From: Trujillonella humicola
GTDB taxonomy: Bacteria; Actinomycetota; Actinomycetes; Mycobacteriales; Geodermatophilaceae
Length of the DNA stretch: 64,000 bases
Assembly (NCBI RefSeq): GCF_046233715.1
Contig: NZ_JBJNRJ010000015.1
Span: 1 to 64,000 of the forward strand
Direction: 5' to 3'
Part shown: piece by piece, positions 41,251 through 49,029 of the stretch
How the letters are laid out: every line of letters starts with the position of its first letter
How positions within the stretch are numbered: position 1 is the stretch's first letter
The notes under the pieces: generated by a model
What the model saw: only the letters and a program-made list of their open reading frames with translations
What the model was told of the DNA's origin: nothing
Database searches by the model: none
Program-made: the position numbers and the translations under genes

Positions 41251-42489
41251 TCAGGCGGTGGTGAACAGCAGCGCGATGTTGTGGCCGCCGAAGCCGAACG
41301 AGTCGTTGACCGCGGCGGTGAGCCGGGCCCGCCGCGGTTCGCGGCGGACGATGTCGAGCGCCTGGACGGCGGCGTCGTCGTCCGGGTCGTCGAGGTTGGC
41401 GGTGGCCGGGACCACCTGCTCGCGCAGCGCCAGCACGGTGAAGACCGCCTCGAGGGCGCCGGCGGCGCCCAGCAGGTGGCCGGTCTGGCTCTTGGTGGCG
41501 GTGACCAGGACGTGGTCGCCCAGGGCACCGCGGATGGCCGCGGCCTCGGCGGTGTCGCCGACCGGCGTCGAGGTCGCGTGCGCGTTGACGTGACCGACGT
41601 CGCCGGCCGACAGCCCGGCGTCGCGCAGCGCCGCGGAGATGGCCCGGGCGGCGCCCTCGCCCTCCGGGTGGGGGGCGACGAGGTCGTAGCCGTCGGCGGT
41701 GGCGCCGGCACCGGCCAGCCGGGCGTGCACCGTGGCGCCGCGGGCGCGTGCCGCGTCGCCCCGCTCGAGCACCAGCGCGGCGGCGCCCTCGCCGAGGACG
41801 AAGCCGTCGCGGCCCTTGTCGAACGGCCGCGAGGCGCGGTCGGGCTCGTCGTTGCGGGTCGACATCGCCCGCATGGCGGCGAACCCGGCCATCGGCAGCG
41901 GGTGGACGACGGCCTCGGCGCCACCGACCAGCACGACGTCGGCCCGGTCGAAGCGGAGCAGGTCCAGGCCCCAGCGGATGGCCTCGGCGCCCGACGCGCA
42001 GGCGCTGACCGGGGCGTGCACGCCGCCCTTGGCGCCGACGGCCAGCCCGACGGCCGCGGCGGGCCCGTTGGGCATGAGCATCGGGATGGTGAAGGGGGAG
42101 ACCCGCTTGGGGCCCTTCTCCTCCAGGACGTCGTCCTGGCCGAGCAGGGTCAGGGCCCCGCCGATCCCGGTGCCGAAGACGACGGCGATCCGCTCGGGGT
42201 CGACCCCGGCGTCGGCGGCACCGGAGGCGTCCCACGCCTCCTGCGCGGCCACGACCGCCGCCTGCTGGCTGCGGTCCAGGCGGCGGGCCCGGACGCGGTC
42301 GAGCTTCCCGGCCGGGTCCTCGACCATCCGCGCGGCGAGCTGCGCCGGGAACTCGGCGATCCAGTCGTCGGTGATCCGGCTGACCCCGGACCGCCCGGCC
42401 AGCAGCGCGTCCCAGGTGCTGGCGACGTCCCCACCGAGCGGCGTGGTGGCGCCGAGGCCGGTGACGACGACGTCGTCGTTCGTGCTCAT
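41251..42489 (-). CDS. fabF: Beta-ketoacyl-ACP synthase II
   Basis: A 412-residue condensing enzyme of full length. It has the active-site Cys in VSACASGAEAIRWGLDLL and the two catalytic His in NAHATSTPVGDTAEAAA and KSQTGHLLGAAGALEAV, plus the C-terminal NDSFGFGGHN. It elongates acyl chains on ACP with malonyl-ACP. ATG at 42489 follows AGGAGG. It sits 84 bp after acpP and just before accD. Confidence 0.92.
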   Translation of the reverse strand: MSTNDDVVVTGLGATTPLGGDVASTWDALLAGRSGVSRITDDWIAEFPAQLAARMVEDPAGKLDRVRARRLDRSQQAAVVAAQEAWDASGAADAGVDPERIAVVFGTGIGGALTLLGQDDVLEEKGPKRVSPFTIPMLMPNGPAAAVGLAVGAKGGVHAPVSACASGAEAIRWGLDLLRFDRADVVLVGGAEAVVHPLPMAGFAAMRAMSTRNDEPDRASRPFDKGRDGFVLGEGAAALVLERGDAARARGATVHARLAGAGATADGYDLVAPHPEGEGAARAISAALRDAGLSAGDVGHVNAHATSTPVGDTAEAAAIRGALGDHVLVTATKSQTGHLLGAAGALEAVFTVLALREQVVPATANLDDPDDDAAVQALDIVRREPRRARLTAAVNDSFGFGGHNIALLFTTA

Positions 42490-42573
42490 GACGGGTCCTC
42501 CTGGGAAGGTGCGGGTCGGTCGGGGACCTCCGGTGCAGGAGCGCCGTCGCGTTCCTGCACCGGAGGGGCGGTC

Positions 42574-42813
42574 TCAGCCGCGGTTGCTCTGGATGTAGGT
42601 GATGGCGTCGCCGACGGTCTTGATGTTGGCGAGCTCGTCGTCGGGGATGGCCACGCCGAACTTGTTCTCGACCTCGGTGGCGATCTCGACCATCGACAGG
42701 GAGTCGACGTCGAGGTCCTCGGTGAACGACTTCTCGGGGGTGGCGTCGGCGGGGGAGACCCCGGCGACCTCCTCCAGGATCTCGGCAAGACCAGCCTGGA
42801 TGTCCTCGCTCAC
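42574..42813 (-). CDS. acpP: Acyl carrier protein
   Basis: A 79-residue acidic four-helix protein. The phosphopantetheine site is DVDSLSMVEI, with Ser38 as attachment point. Flanking features are typical: the N-terminal helix DIQAGLAEILEEV and the end VGDAITYIQSN. The GTG start at 42813 has GAGGA about 6 bases upstream. It carries growing acyl chains for FabD, FabH and FabF from the same operon. Confidence 0.95.
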   Translation of the reverse strand: MSEDIQAGLAEILEEVAGVSPADATPEKSFTEDLDVDSLSMVEIATEVENKFGVAIPDDELANIKTVGDAITYIQSNRG

Positions 42814-42899
42814 GCTGAGGTCCTCTCTCTCGTTCGTGCGTCGGCCCGGGGCGGTCCCGGGGCCGGCCCGGGACGTCCCGGGGGGTCTGTCGGGCGCGG

Positions 42900-43868
42900 C
42901 TACGGCAGCCGCAGCACCTGGCCGGCGAAGGTGAGCCCGGCGCCGTAGCCGAGCACCAGGGCCAGATCGCCGCTGCGCGCCTCGCCGGACTCGAGCAGCG
43001 CCTCCAGCGCCAGCGGGACCGAGGCGGCGGAGGTGTTCCCGGCGCGGACGATGTCGCGGGCGACGACGGTCCGCTCCGGCAGGCCCAGCCGCTTGTGCAT
43101 CGACTCGACGATGCGCAGGTTGGCCTGGTGCGGCGCGAAGACGTCGATGTCGTCGGGGCCGACGCCGGCCGCGGCCATCGCCTCCTCCAGCGCCGCGGTC
43201 AGCTTCGTCGTCGCCCACCGGTAGACGGCCTGCCCGGCCATCGTCATCGTGGCGCTGCCGGCGGCGATCTCGATGGCGTTGAACTGGTCGCCGTCGCTGC
43301 CCCAGGCGACCGGGCCGATGCCCGGCTCCTCGGCGGCGCCGACCACCGCGGCCCCGGCGCCGTCGGCGAAGATCACCGCGGTGGCCCGGTCGGTGAGGTC
43401 GGTGACGTCGGTGAGCCGCTCGACGCCGACGACCAGGGCGTTGCGCGCGGACCCGGCGCGGATCGCGTTGGCCGCCATCTCCAGCGAGTAGCAGAAGCCC
43501 GCGCAGCCCGCGTTGAGGTCGAAGGCGCCCGGCCGGGGGATGCCCAGCCGGTGCGCGACCTGCGGGCCGATGCCGGGGATGGGCGCACGCAGGCTGGCGC
43601 TGGCGAGCACCACCATGTCGACCTCGTCGGGCGCCAGGCCGGCCGCGGCCAGCGCCTTGCCGCCGGCGGCCGCGGCCATCTCGACCAGGGTCTCGTCCTC
43701 CGACGCCCAGCGACGCTCGGCGATGCCGACGCGGGACCGGATCCACTCGTCGTTGGTGTCCATCACCTGGGACAGCTCGTCGTTGGTGACCCGCCGGCGG
43801 GGGCGGTAGCCGCCGAGCCCGAGGATGCGTGCGCCGGGGGCACCGGCCTTCAGCTGGATCGCGGTCAT
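42900..43868 (-). CDS. fabH: Beta-ketoacyl-ACP synthase III
   Basis: A 322-residue initiating condensing enzyme. The catalytic triad is visible: Cys in LNAGCAGFCYSLEMA, His in APHQANLRIVESM, Asn in RAGNTSAASVPLAL. It joins acyl-CoA (often branched starters in actinobacteria) with malonyl-ACP. ATG at 43868 overlaps the fabD stop by 4 nt (ATGA), so translation is coupled. Spacing to acpP is 86 bp. Confidence 0.93.
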   Translation of the reverse strand: MTAIQLKAGAPGARILGLGGYRPRRRVTNDELSQVMDTNDEWIRSRVGIAERRWASEDETLVEMAAAAGGKALAAAGLAPDEVDMVVLASASLRAPIPGIGPQVAHRLGIPRPGAFDLNAGCAGFCYSLEMAANAIRAGSARNALVVGVERLTDVTDLTDRATAVIFADGAGAAVVGAAEEPGIGPVAWGSDGDQFNAIEIAAGSATMTMAGQAVYRWATTKLTAALEEAMAAAGVGPDDIDVFAPHQANLRIVESMHKRLGLPERTVVARDIVRAGNTSAASVPLALEALLESGEARSGDLALVLGYGAGLTFAGQVLRLP

Positions 43869-45088
43869 GCCGGCACCTCCGGGTAGAGACGGGCGATCGG
43901 GTCGCCGGCGTCGACGAGGTCGCCCTCGTGCACCAGCCACTCCGCGAGGACGCCGGCGTAGCCGGCCGACACACCGACCTCCTCGCGCCGGCTGCGGATG
44001 CAGCCCAGCGGGGCGCCGGCGGGGACGTGGGTGCCCTCGGCGATCTCCGCGGGCGCGACGGTTCCCCGCGCGGGGGCGACGACGACCCGCCAGTCCGGCG
44101 CGTACTGCGCCTCGGCCCGGCCGCGCTCGGCCGCGATGAGGTCGCGGGCGCGGTCGAGGTCTCCCGGTCCGCTGATCGCCAGCACCTCGATGCCCTGCCC
44201 GTCGATCGTGTGGCCCTTCCACTCGCGCTTGGCCAGGCCGGCCAGGGCCCCGGCGGGGGGCAGCTCGATCGCGGCGGTGACGCCGAGCTCGCGCATGGTC
44301 GCCAGGCAGGCGTCGAAGCGCACCGGGCTGGTCACCTGGCTGACCAGCCGGGTGAGCGCCTCCCCGCCGGTGGTCACCGCGGCGCCGTCGGCGTTGCTCA
44401 GCAGCAGCCGGCTCGGGTCGGCCGGGGTGAGGCCGCCGACCAGTCCCTCCAGCTGCTCGCGCGCCGGGGCCATGAACCCGGTGTGGAACGCACCGGCCAC
44501 CGACAGCGGCAGGACCCGCGCCTTGGCCGGCGGGGCGTCCTTGAGCGCGGCCAGCCCGTCGAGGGGCCCGGCGACGACGGTCTGCCCGCCACCGTTGAGG
44601 TTCGCGGCGACCAGGCCGTGCCGCGCCAGCGCGGCGGCGATCTCGTCGGGGTCCCCGCCCAGGACGGCGGACATGCCGGTCGGGGTGAGGGCGCAGGCGG
44701 CGGCCATCGCGCGGCCGCGGACGGCGGTCAGCGCGATGGCGGCCTCGATGCTCAGCACGCCGGCCAGCGCCGCGGCCGTGAGCTCGCCGACGCTGTGCCC
44801 GGTGATGACGACGTCCCGGCCGGACTGCGGGGTGTGCCGCACCGGCCCGGGCAGCCCACCCAGCTCGCGGGCGACGAACAGGCTCATCGCCACGACCAGC
44901 GGCTGGGTGACCGCGGTGTCCGTGATCGCCTCGGCGTCCCCGGTGGTGCCGAGGGTGAGCAGGTCGGCGTCGGCGATCGCGCCGGCCCAGCGGAAGAAGG
45001 ACTCGGCGCCGGGGAGCTGGAGCCAGTCGGTCAGCATCCCGGGCTTCTGCGCACCCTGTCCGGGGGCGAGGACGGCCAGCACGTGCAT
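43865..45088 (-). CDS. fabD: Malonyl-CoA:ACP transacylase with a C-terminal biotinyl/lipoyl-like domain
   Basis: A 407-residue protein. Residues 1-~310 are a FabD with PGQGAQKPGM and the catalytic GHSVGELTAA (Ser99). Residues ~332-407 form an added hammerhead-type domain (DWRVVVAPARGTVAPAEIAE; GTHVPAGAPLGCIRSRREEV; GVLAEWLVHEGDLVDAGDPI). This copies the biotinyl/lipoyl fold, but the modified Lys of the usual MKM/DKA turn is not present; RSRREE lies there. Normal FabD is about 310 residues. The ATG at 45088 is used, with a GTG one codon before. First gene of the synthase operon. A palindrome 65 bp upstream is a candidate operator. Confidence 0.9.
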   Translation of the reverse strand: MHVLAVLAPGQGAQKPGMLTDWLQLPGAESFFRWAGAIADADLLTLGTTGDAEAITDTAVTQPLVVAMSLFVARELGGLPGPVRHTPQSGRDVVITGHSVGELTAAALAGVLSIEAAIALTAVRGRAMAAACALTPTGMSAVLGGDPDEIAAALARHGLVAANLNGGGQTVVAGPLDGLAALKDAPPAKARVLPLSVAGAFHTGFMAPAREQLEGLVGGLTPADPSRLLLSNADGAAVTTGGEALTRLVSQVTSPVRFDACLATMRELGVTAAIELPPAGALAGLAKREWKGHTIDGQGIEVLAISGPGDLDRARDLIAAERGRAEAQYAPDWRVVVAPARGTVAPAEIAEGTHVPAGAPLGCIRSRREEVGVSAGYAGVLAEWLVHEGDLVDAGDPIARLYPEVPA

Positions 45089-45152
45089 CACCCTGTCAGG
45101 CGGGGGCGACCGGTGCGGGTGAGGAGCGGAACGAAAGCACACCGGTTCTTCT

Positions 45153-45167
45153 TGTAGGGTTCCTACA
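45153..45167. promoter_or_regulatory. Palindrome TGTAGG-GTT-CCTACA in the fabD promoter region
   Basis: Six-base inverted repeat with a 3-nt spacer, 65 bp before the fabD start. On the minus strand it overlaps a possible -10 (TACAAG). It lies between the PucR/FasR-type gene and the operon that such regulators control, so FasR binding is a reasonable guess. Confidence 0.4.
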
Positions 45168-45204
45168 GAGAGCGCGGCTGCACAGGCGCATCGGCGGCCG
45201 TTCC

Positions 45205-45244
45205 GTGGTGGGGATTCACGAAGGACCCCTGTGTTCCCCACCAC
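45205..45244. terminator. Hairpin after the PucR-type gene
   Basis: GTGGTGGGGA (45205-45214) pairs with TCCCCACCAC (45235-45244) around a 20-nt loop, 36 bp past the stop of the regulator gene. It probably ends that transcript before the fabD promoter. Confidence 0.55.
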
Positions 45245-45280
45245 TCGCACGCTCGCGGGCGGGCCCAGGCACGGGGGCCG

Positions 45281-46519
45281 TCACTGCCAGAGCGAACGCT
45301 CGCCGCCGAGCCGGGAGAGGGCCAGGGCGACCTGCAGCGTCCAGCTCCCGCGCGGGTCGGTCGCCCAGTAGCCGGTCAGCTCGGCGGCCCGCTTGAGGCG
45401 GTAGCGCACGGTGTTCGGGTGCACGAACAGGGCCCGGGCGCTGGCCTCCAGGTTGCCGCCGCCGGCCAGCACCGCCCCCACGGTCTCCAGCACCTCGCCA
45501 CCCGCGGCGTGCAGGGGCACCGCGACGCGCTCCTCCAGGGCCGCCCGTGCCAGCGGGTCGCCGTCCAGTGCCCGCTCGGGCAGCAGCGCGTCGGCCGCCA
45601 CGGGGCGCGGCGCCTGCGGCCAGGCCGGCGCGGCCCGCAGCCCGGCCAGGGCCGCGGCCGCCGACTCCGGGGCCCGGGCCAGCCCCTCCACGACCGGCCC
45701 GACCACCACCGGTCCCGGCCCGAACTCCTCGGCGATCCGGCGGGCCACCGCGGTCAGGTCCTCGGCGCCGCCCAGGACGACGACCAGTTGCTCGGCGTGC
45801 ACGCCCACGAGCACCTCGCTGCGCGTCGAGCGGGCCGCGCGGCGGGCTCCGGCGTGCGCGTCCCGGTCCGCGGGAGCCGCGCCGACCAGGACGGTCACCG
45901 GCGTGGTCACCGACCAGCCGAGCGCGGCGGCGCGGCCGGGCAGCTCCTCGGAACGTTCCCCGCGGACCAGCGCGTCGACGACGAGCGCCTCCAGCCGGGC
46001 GTCCCAGGCGCCGCGGTCCTCGGCGAAGGTCGCGTACACGTGGGCGGTGGCGAAGGCGACCTCCCGGCTGAACCGCAGGACGGCCGTCCGCAACGCGTCG
46101 GCGTCACCGGCCTCCGCCACGTCGGGCACGTGGTCGTCGAGCACCTCGACGGTCAGCTTGACCAGGTCCACGGTCTGCTTGAGCGGTACCGCCCGGACCA
46201 GCTCGCGGGGCGCGGCGCCGAAGACCTCGCCGGTGAGCCGCGGCGGCCGGTCGGGGTCGCGGCACCACTCGACCAGCGAGGCGATGCCCGCCTGCGCCAC
46301 GAGCATGACCCAGGAGCGCTGGTCGGCCGGCATGGTGCGGAACCACGGGAGCTGCTCGTCCATCCGCGCGACCGCCTGCGTCGCGATGGCGCCCGAGGCG
46401 CGCTCCAGCCGGTGCAGGGTGCCGGCCGAGGGCCACGTCGTCCCGGGAGGCGTCCCGGGGGCCGGCCCGGGAGGCGTGCCGGCGGGCGCTCCGGGTGGCG
46501 CTGCGCCGCGGTCGTCCAC
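45281..46519 (-). CDS. fasR: PucR-family regulator of fatty acid synthesis (FasR type)
   Basis: A 412-residue regulator. The N-terminal part has RMDEQLPWFRTMPADQRSWV and TGEVFGAAPRELVRAVPLKQ, then a GGDEF-like degenerate middle (ARSTRSEVLVGVHAEQLVVV). The C-terminal PucR helix-turn-helix reads LEASARALFVHPNTVRYRLK and RAAELTGYWATDPRGSWTLQ. In streptomycetes and mycobacteria the PucR-like gene directly before fabD encodes FasR, an activator of the fab operon; position and family match here. The start is uncertain: GTG 46519 precedes a Gly/Pro-rich leader, and the conserved part begins near residue 28. Confidence 0.82.
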   Translation of the reverse strand: MDDRGAAPPGAPAGTPPGPAPGTPPGTTWPSAGTLHRLERASGAIATQAVARMDEQLPWFRTMPADQRSWVMLVAQAGIASLVEWCRDPDRPPRLTGEVFGAAPRELVRAVPLKQTVDLVKLTVEVLDDHVPDVAEAGDADALRTAVLRFSREVAFATAHVYATFAEDRGAWDARLEALVVDALVRGERSEELPGRAAALGWSVTTPVTVLVGAAPADRDAHAGARRAARSTRSEVLVGVHAEQLVVVLGGAEDLTAVARRIAEEFGPGPVVVGPVVEGLARAPESAAAALAGLRAAPAWPQAPRPVAADALLPERALDGDPLARAALEERVAVPLHAAGGEVLETVGAVLAGGGNLEASARALFVHPNTVRYRLKRAAELTGYWATDPRGSWTLQVALALSRLGGERSLWQ

Positions 46520-46564
46520 GCCGGTCAGCGTGTCACGCGCGCGGGGGTCGGGGAGAGTGGGCCC

Positions 46565-47260
46565 GTGCAGGTGACCGCCCCCGACGTCCCGTCGCGGACC
46601 CGGCGCCGCGGGCTCGTCGCCGTCCTCGTCGGCCTCGCCGTGCTGGTCGCGCTCGGCGCCGGCGTGCTCGCCGACCTCGATCCGCAGGTCCGGCTCGACG
46701 CGGCCGTCGGCTCCGCCCTCTACGCCGGCGACGGGCGCCCGGCCGCGCTCGACGCGCTGCTCGAGACGGCGTCCGCTCCCGGCACGGCCTGGTTCCGCGC
46801 GCTGGTCCTGCTGCCGGTGGCGGTGTGGCTGGCGCGGCGGCGCCGGTGGCGCGCGCTGGCCTGGGTCGCCGTCGCGGCCCTGCTGGTGAGCCCGCTGACG
46901 ACCGCGCTCAAGGAGCTCGTCGGCCGCGCGCGCCCGGCGTTCGAGGACGGCGGCCTGGAGCACGGCGGTCTCAGCTACCCGAGCGGGCACTCGTCGGGCA
47001 TCGCCACGCTGGTCACGGTCGGGCTCGTGCTCGCCTGGCCGCGGCTGCGGGCGCGCGGACGGCGGGCGGCCGTCGCCGGTGGGGTCGCGCTCGTCGTGCT
47101 GGTCGGGCTGACCCGGGTGTGGCTGGGCGTGCACTTCCCGTCCGACGTCGTCGGCGGCTGGTCGCTGGGGGTGGCCTGGTCGCTGGGGGTGGCCCTGCTG
47201 CTCGGTGGGCTGCCCGGTGGGCCGGGGGCGCTCCCGGCCCGGGAGGAGGAGGTCCGGTGA
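46565..47260 (+). CDS. PAP2-family membrane phosphatase
   Basis: A 231-residue protein with about six helices and the three-part phosphatidic-acid-phosphatase motif: KELVGRARPAF, YPSGHSSG and GVHFPSDVVGGW. The Arg, the Ser-Gly-His and the final His-x5-Asp are all present, so it should be active on a lipid phosphate or polyprenyl pyrophosphate at the outer membrane face. GTG at 46565 is 45 bp from the divergent FasR-type gene. The stop overlaps the pirin-like start (GTGA). Confidence 0.85.
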   Translation: MQVTAPDVPSRTRRRGLVAVLVGLAVLVALGAGVLADLDPQVRLDAAVGSALYAGDGRPAALDALLETASAPGTAWFRALVLLPVAVWLARRRRWRALAWVAVAALLVSPLTTALKELVGRARPAFEDGGLEHGGLSYPSGHSSGIATLVTVGLVLAWPRLRARGRRAAVAGGVALVVLVGLTRVWLGVHFPSDVVGGWSLGVAWSLGVALLLGGLPGGPGALPAREEEVR

Positions 47261-47778
47261 ACCCGCTCGAGTCACGGGTGCTGGTGGAGAACTCCGACGG
47301 CTCGCTGGGGCCGCTGCTGCGGGTGGCCGACGACCGGCTCGCGCCCGGGGCCGGCTACGGCACCCACGAGCACCGCGCTCTGGACGTGGTCGCCGTCGTC
47401 CTGGCCGGCTCGCTGCGGCACCGGTGGGCCGGGGGTGCGGAGCTGGCGGCGGGTGACGTCGCCGTCCTGCGGGCCGGCACCGGGCTGGCGCACGACGAGG
47501 TCGCCGGGGACGGCGGCGCGCGCGTGCTGCAGTGCCACCTGCGCACGGCCGACCCGTCCGCCCCGCCGTCGCACGAGGTGGTGCGCTCGGCCGCGGGCTG
47601 GGTGGAGCTCGGCCGGCCCGACGCGCGGCTGTGGCTGGGTCCCGGTCCGGCCCCGGAGGGCCTGCGGCTGGTCGTGGGGACCGAACCGGCGACCGTCGGT
47701 GGGGCCGGCGGCCCGGCGGTGGTCTGGCAGCTGGACAGCGGCCGCCCCGCATGGGCCGACGCGGCCTGGGAGAGTTGA
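47257..47778 (+). CDS. Pirin-like cupin protein
   Basis: A 173-residue beta-barrel protein. LAPGAGYGTHEHRALDVVAV, then GDVAVLRAGTGLAHDEVAGD and RVLQCHLRTADPSAPPSHEV match the N-terminal cupin of pirins. His residues of HEH and AHDE are candidate metal ligands. It is shorter than a full two-cupin pirin (~290 residues), so it keeps only the N-domain plus a small end. The GTG start overlaps the PAP2 stop. The ribosome site GGGAGGAGGAGG lies just upstream. Confidence 0.7.
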   Translation: MNPLESRVLVENSDGSLGPLLRVADDRLAPGAGYGTHEHRALDVVAVVLAGSLRHRWAGGAELAAGDVAVLRAGTGLAHDEVAGDGGARVLQCHLRTADPSAPPSHEVVRSAAGWVELGRPDARLWLGPGPAPEGLRLVVGTEPATVGGAGGPAVVWQLDSGRPAWADAAWES

Positions 47779-47783
47779 CCGGC

Positions 47784-48986
47784 ATGTCCACTCCCGCCGA
47801 GCTGCTCGCCGCCGCCGAGGCCGATGCCGACCGCACGATCGACCTGCGCCGCCGCCTGCACCGCCAGCCCGAGATCGGCCTGCACCTGCCCCGCACGCAG
47901 GCCACCGTCCTGGAGGCGCTGGGCGAGCTGCCGGTCGAGCTGACCACCGGACGGACCACCACGTCCGTCGTCGGCGTCCTGCGCGGCGCCCGGCCCGGCC
48001 CCACCTACCTGCTGCGCGGGGACATGGACGCCCTGCCGGTGCAGGAGGACACCGGCCTGCCCTTCGCCTCCGAGGTACCCGGCGTGATGCACGCCTGCGG
48101 GCACGACACGCACGTCGCGATGCTGGTCGGCGCCGCCCGGCTGCTGGCCGAGCGCCGGGACCTCCTCGCCGGGCAGGTCGTGTTCATGGTGCAGCCGGGG
48201 GAGGAGGGCTTCCACGGCGCGCGGTACATGCTCGAGGAGGGCCTGCTCGACGTCGTCCCCGGGGCTCCGGTGTCCGGCGCGTTCGCGCTGCACTCGTCGT
48301 CGACGCTGGCCGGCGGCACCGTCCACGTGCGGCCCGGACCGATGATGGCCGCGGCCGACCAGTGGCGGCTCACGCTGCACGGCCGCGGGGGGCACGCCTC
48401 CGAGCCGGCCCGCACCCGCGATCCGGTCCCGGTGGCCGCCGAGATCGTGCTGGCCCTGCAGTCGATGGTCACCCGGCGGGTGCCGGTCACCGATCCCGCC
48501 GTCGTCACGGTCGCGCACATCGCCGCCGGATCGACCAACAACGTCATCCCCGACAGCGCGTTCCTGGAGGGGACGATCCGCACGCTGTCGGCCGGCCGCC
48601 GCGCCGACGTCGTCGACTCCGTGCGGCGGGTCGCCGAGCTCGTGGCCGCCGCGCACGACATGCCGGCCGAGTTCGTGCACGAGCCCGGCTACCCGGTGAC
48701 CGCCAACGACGCGGGCGTCGCCGCCCAGGTGGCCGCCGCGGCGGCCGAGCTGCTCGGGCCGGAGAACGCGCCGCCGATGGCCGAGCCGATGATGGGGGCC
48801 GAGGACTTCGCCTACGTGCTGGAGCGGGTGCCCGGCGCGATGGCGTGGATCGGCGCCCGCCCGGCCGGCGTGGACGCCGACGAGGCGCCGCCGAACCACT
48901 CGAACCTGGCGGTGTTCGACGAGGCGCCGCTGCCGGCCGGCGCCGCCCTCCACGCGCTCATGGCCCTCCGGGCGCTGGCACCCTAG
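47784..48986 (+). CDS. M20-family amidohydrolase
   Basis: A 400-residue metallohydrolase of full length. Zinc ligands are in HACGHDTHVAM, QPGEEGFHGARYM and a late His in PPNHSNLAVFDEA. It also shows LLRGDMDALPVQED and the dimerisation domain (LTLHGRGGHASEPARTRDPV). It likely removes acyl or amino-acid groups from amides such as hippurate-like or N-acyl amino acids. ATG at 47784 is 5 bp after the previous stop. It is last in the PAP2-pirin-M20 gene group and is followed by a strong hairpin. Confidence 0.88.
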   Translation: MSTPAELLAAAEADADRTIDLRRRLHRQPEIGLHLPRTQATVLEALGELPVELTTGRTTTSVVGVLRGARPGPTYLLRGDMDALPVQEDTGLPFASEVPGVMHACGHDTHVAMLVGAARLLAERRDLLAGQVVFMVQPGEEGFHGARYMLEEGLLDVVPGAPVSGAFALHSSSTLAGGTVHVRPGPMMAAADQWRLTLHGRGGHASEPARTRDPVPVAAEIVLALQSMVTRRVPVTDPAVVTVAHIAAGSTNNVIPDSAFLEGTIRTLSAGRRADVVDSVRRVAELVAAAHDMPAEFVHEPGYPVTANDAGVAAQVAAAAAELLGPENAPPMAEPMMGAEDFAYVLERVPGAMAWIGARPAGVDADEAPPNHSNLAVFDEAPLPAGAALHALMALRALAP

Positions 48987-49029
48987 CGGAGTGCGGGAGT
49001 GCAGGTTTCCTGCACTCCCGCACTCCGCT
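48985..49029. terminator. 21-bp perfect hairpin between M20 gene and aceE
   Basis: The arms 48985-49005 and 49009-49029 are exact inverted repeats with a TTT loop. The M20 stop codon (48984-48986) touches the left arm and the aceE stop touches the right. It serves both convergent transcripts. Confidence 0.8.
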
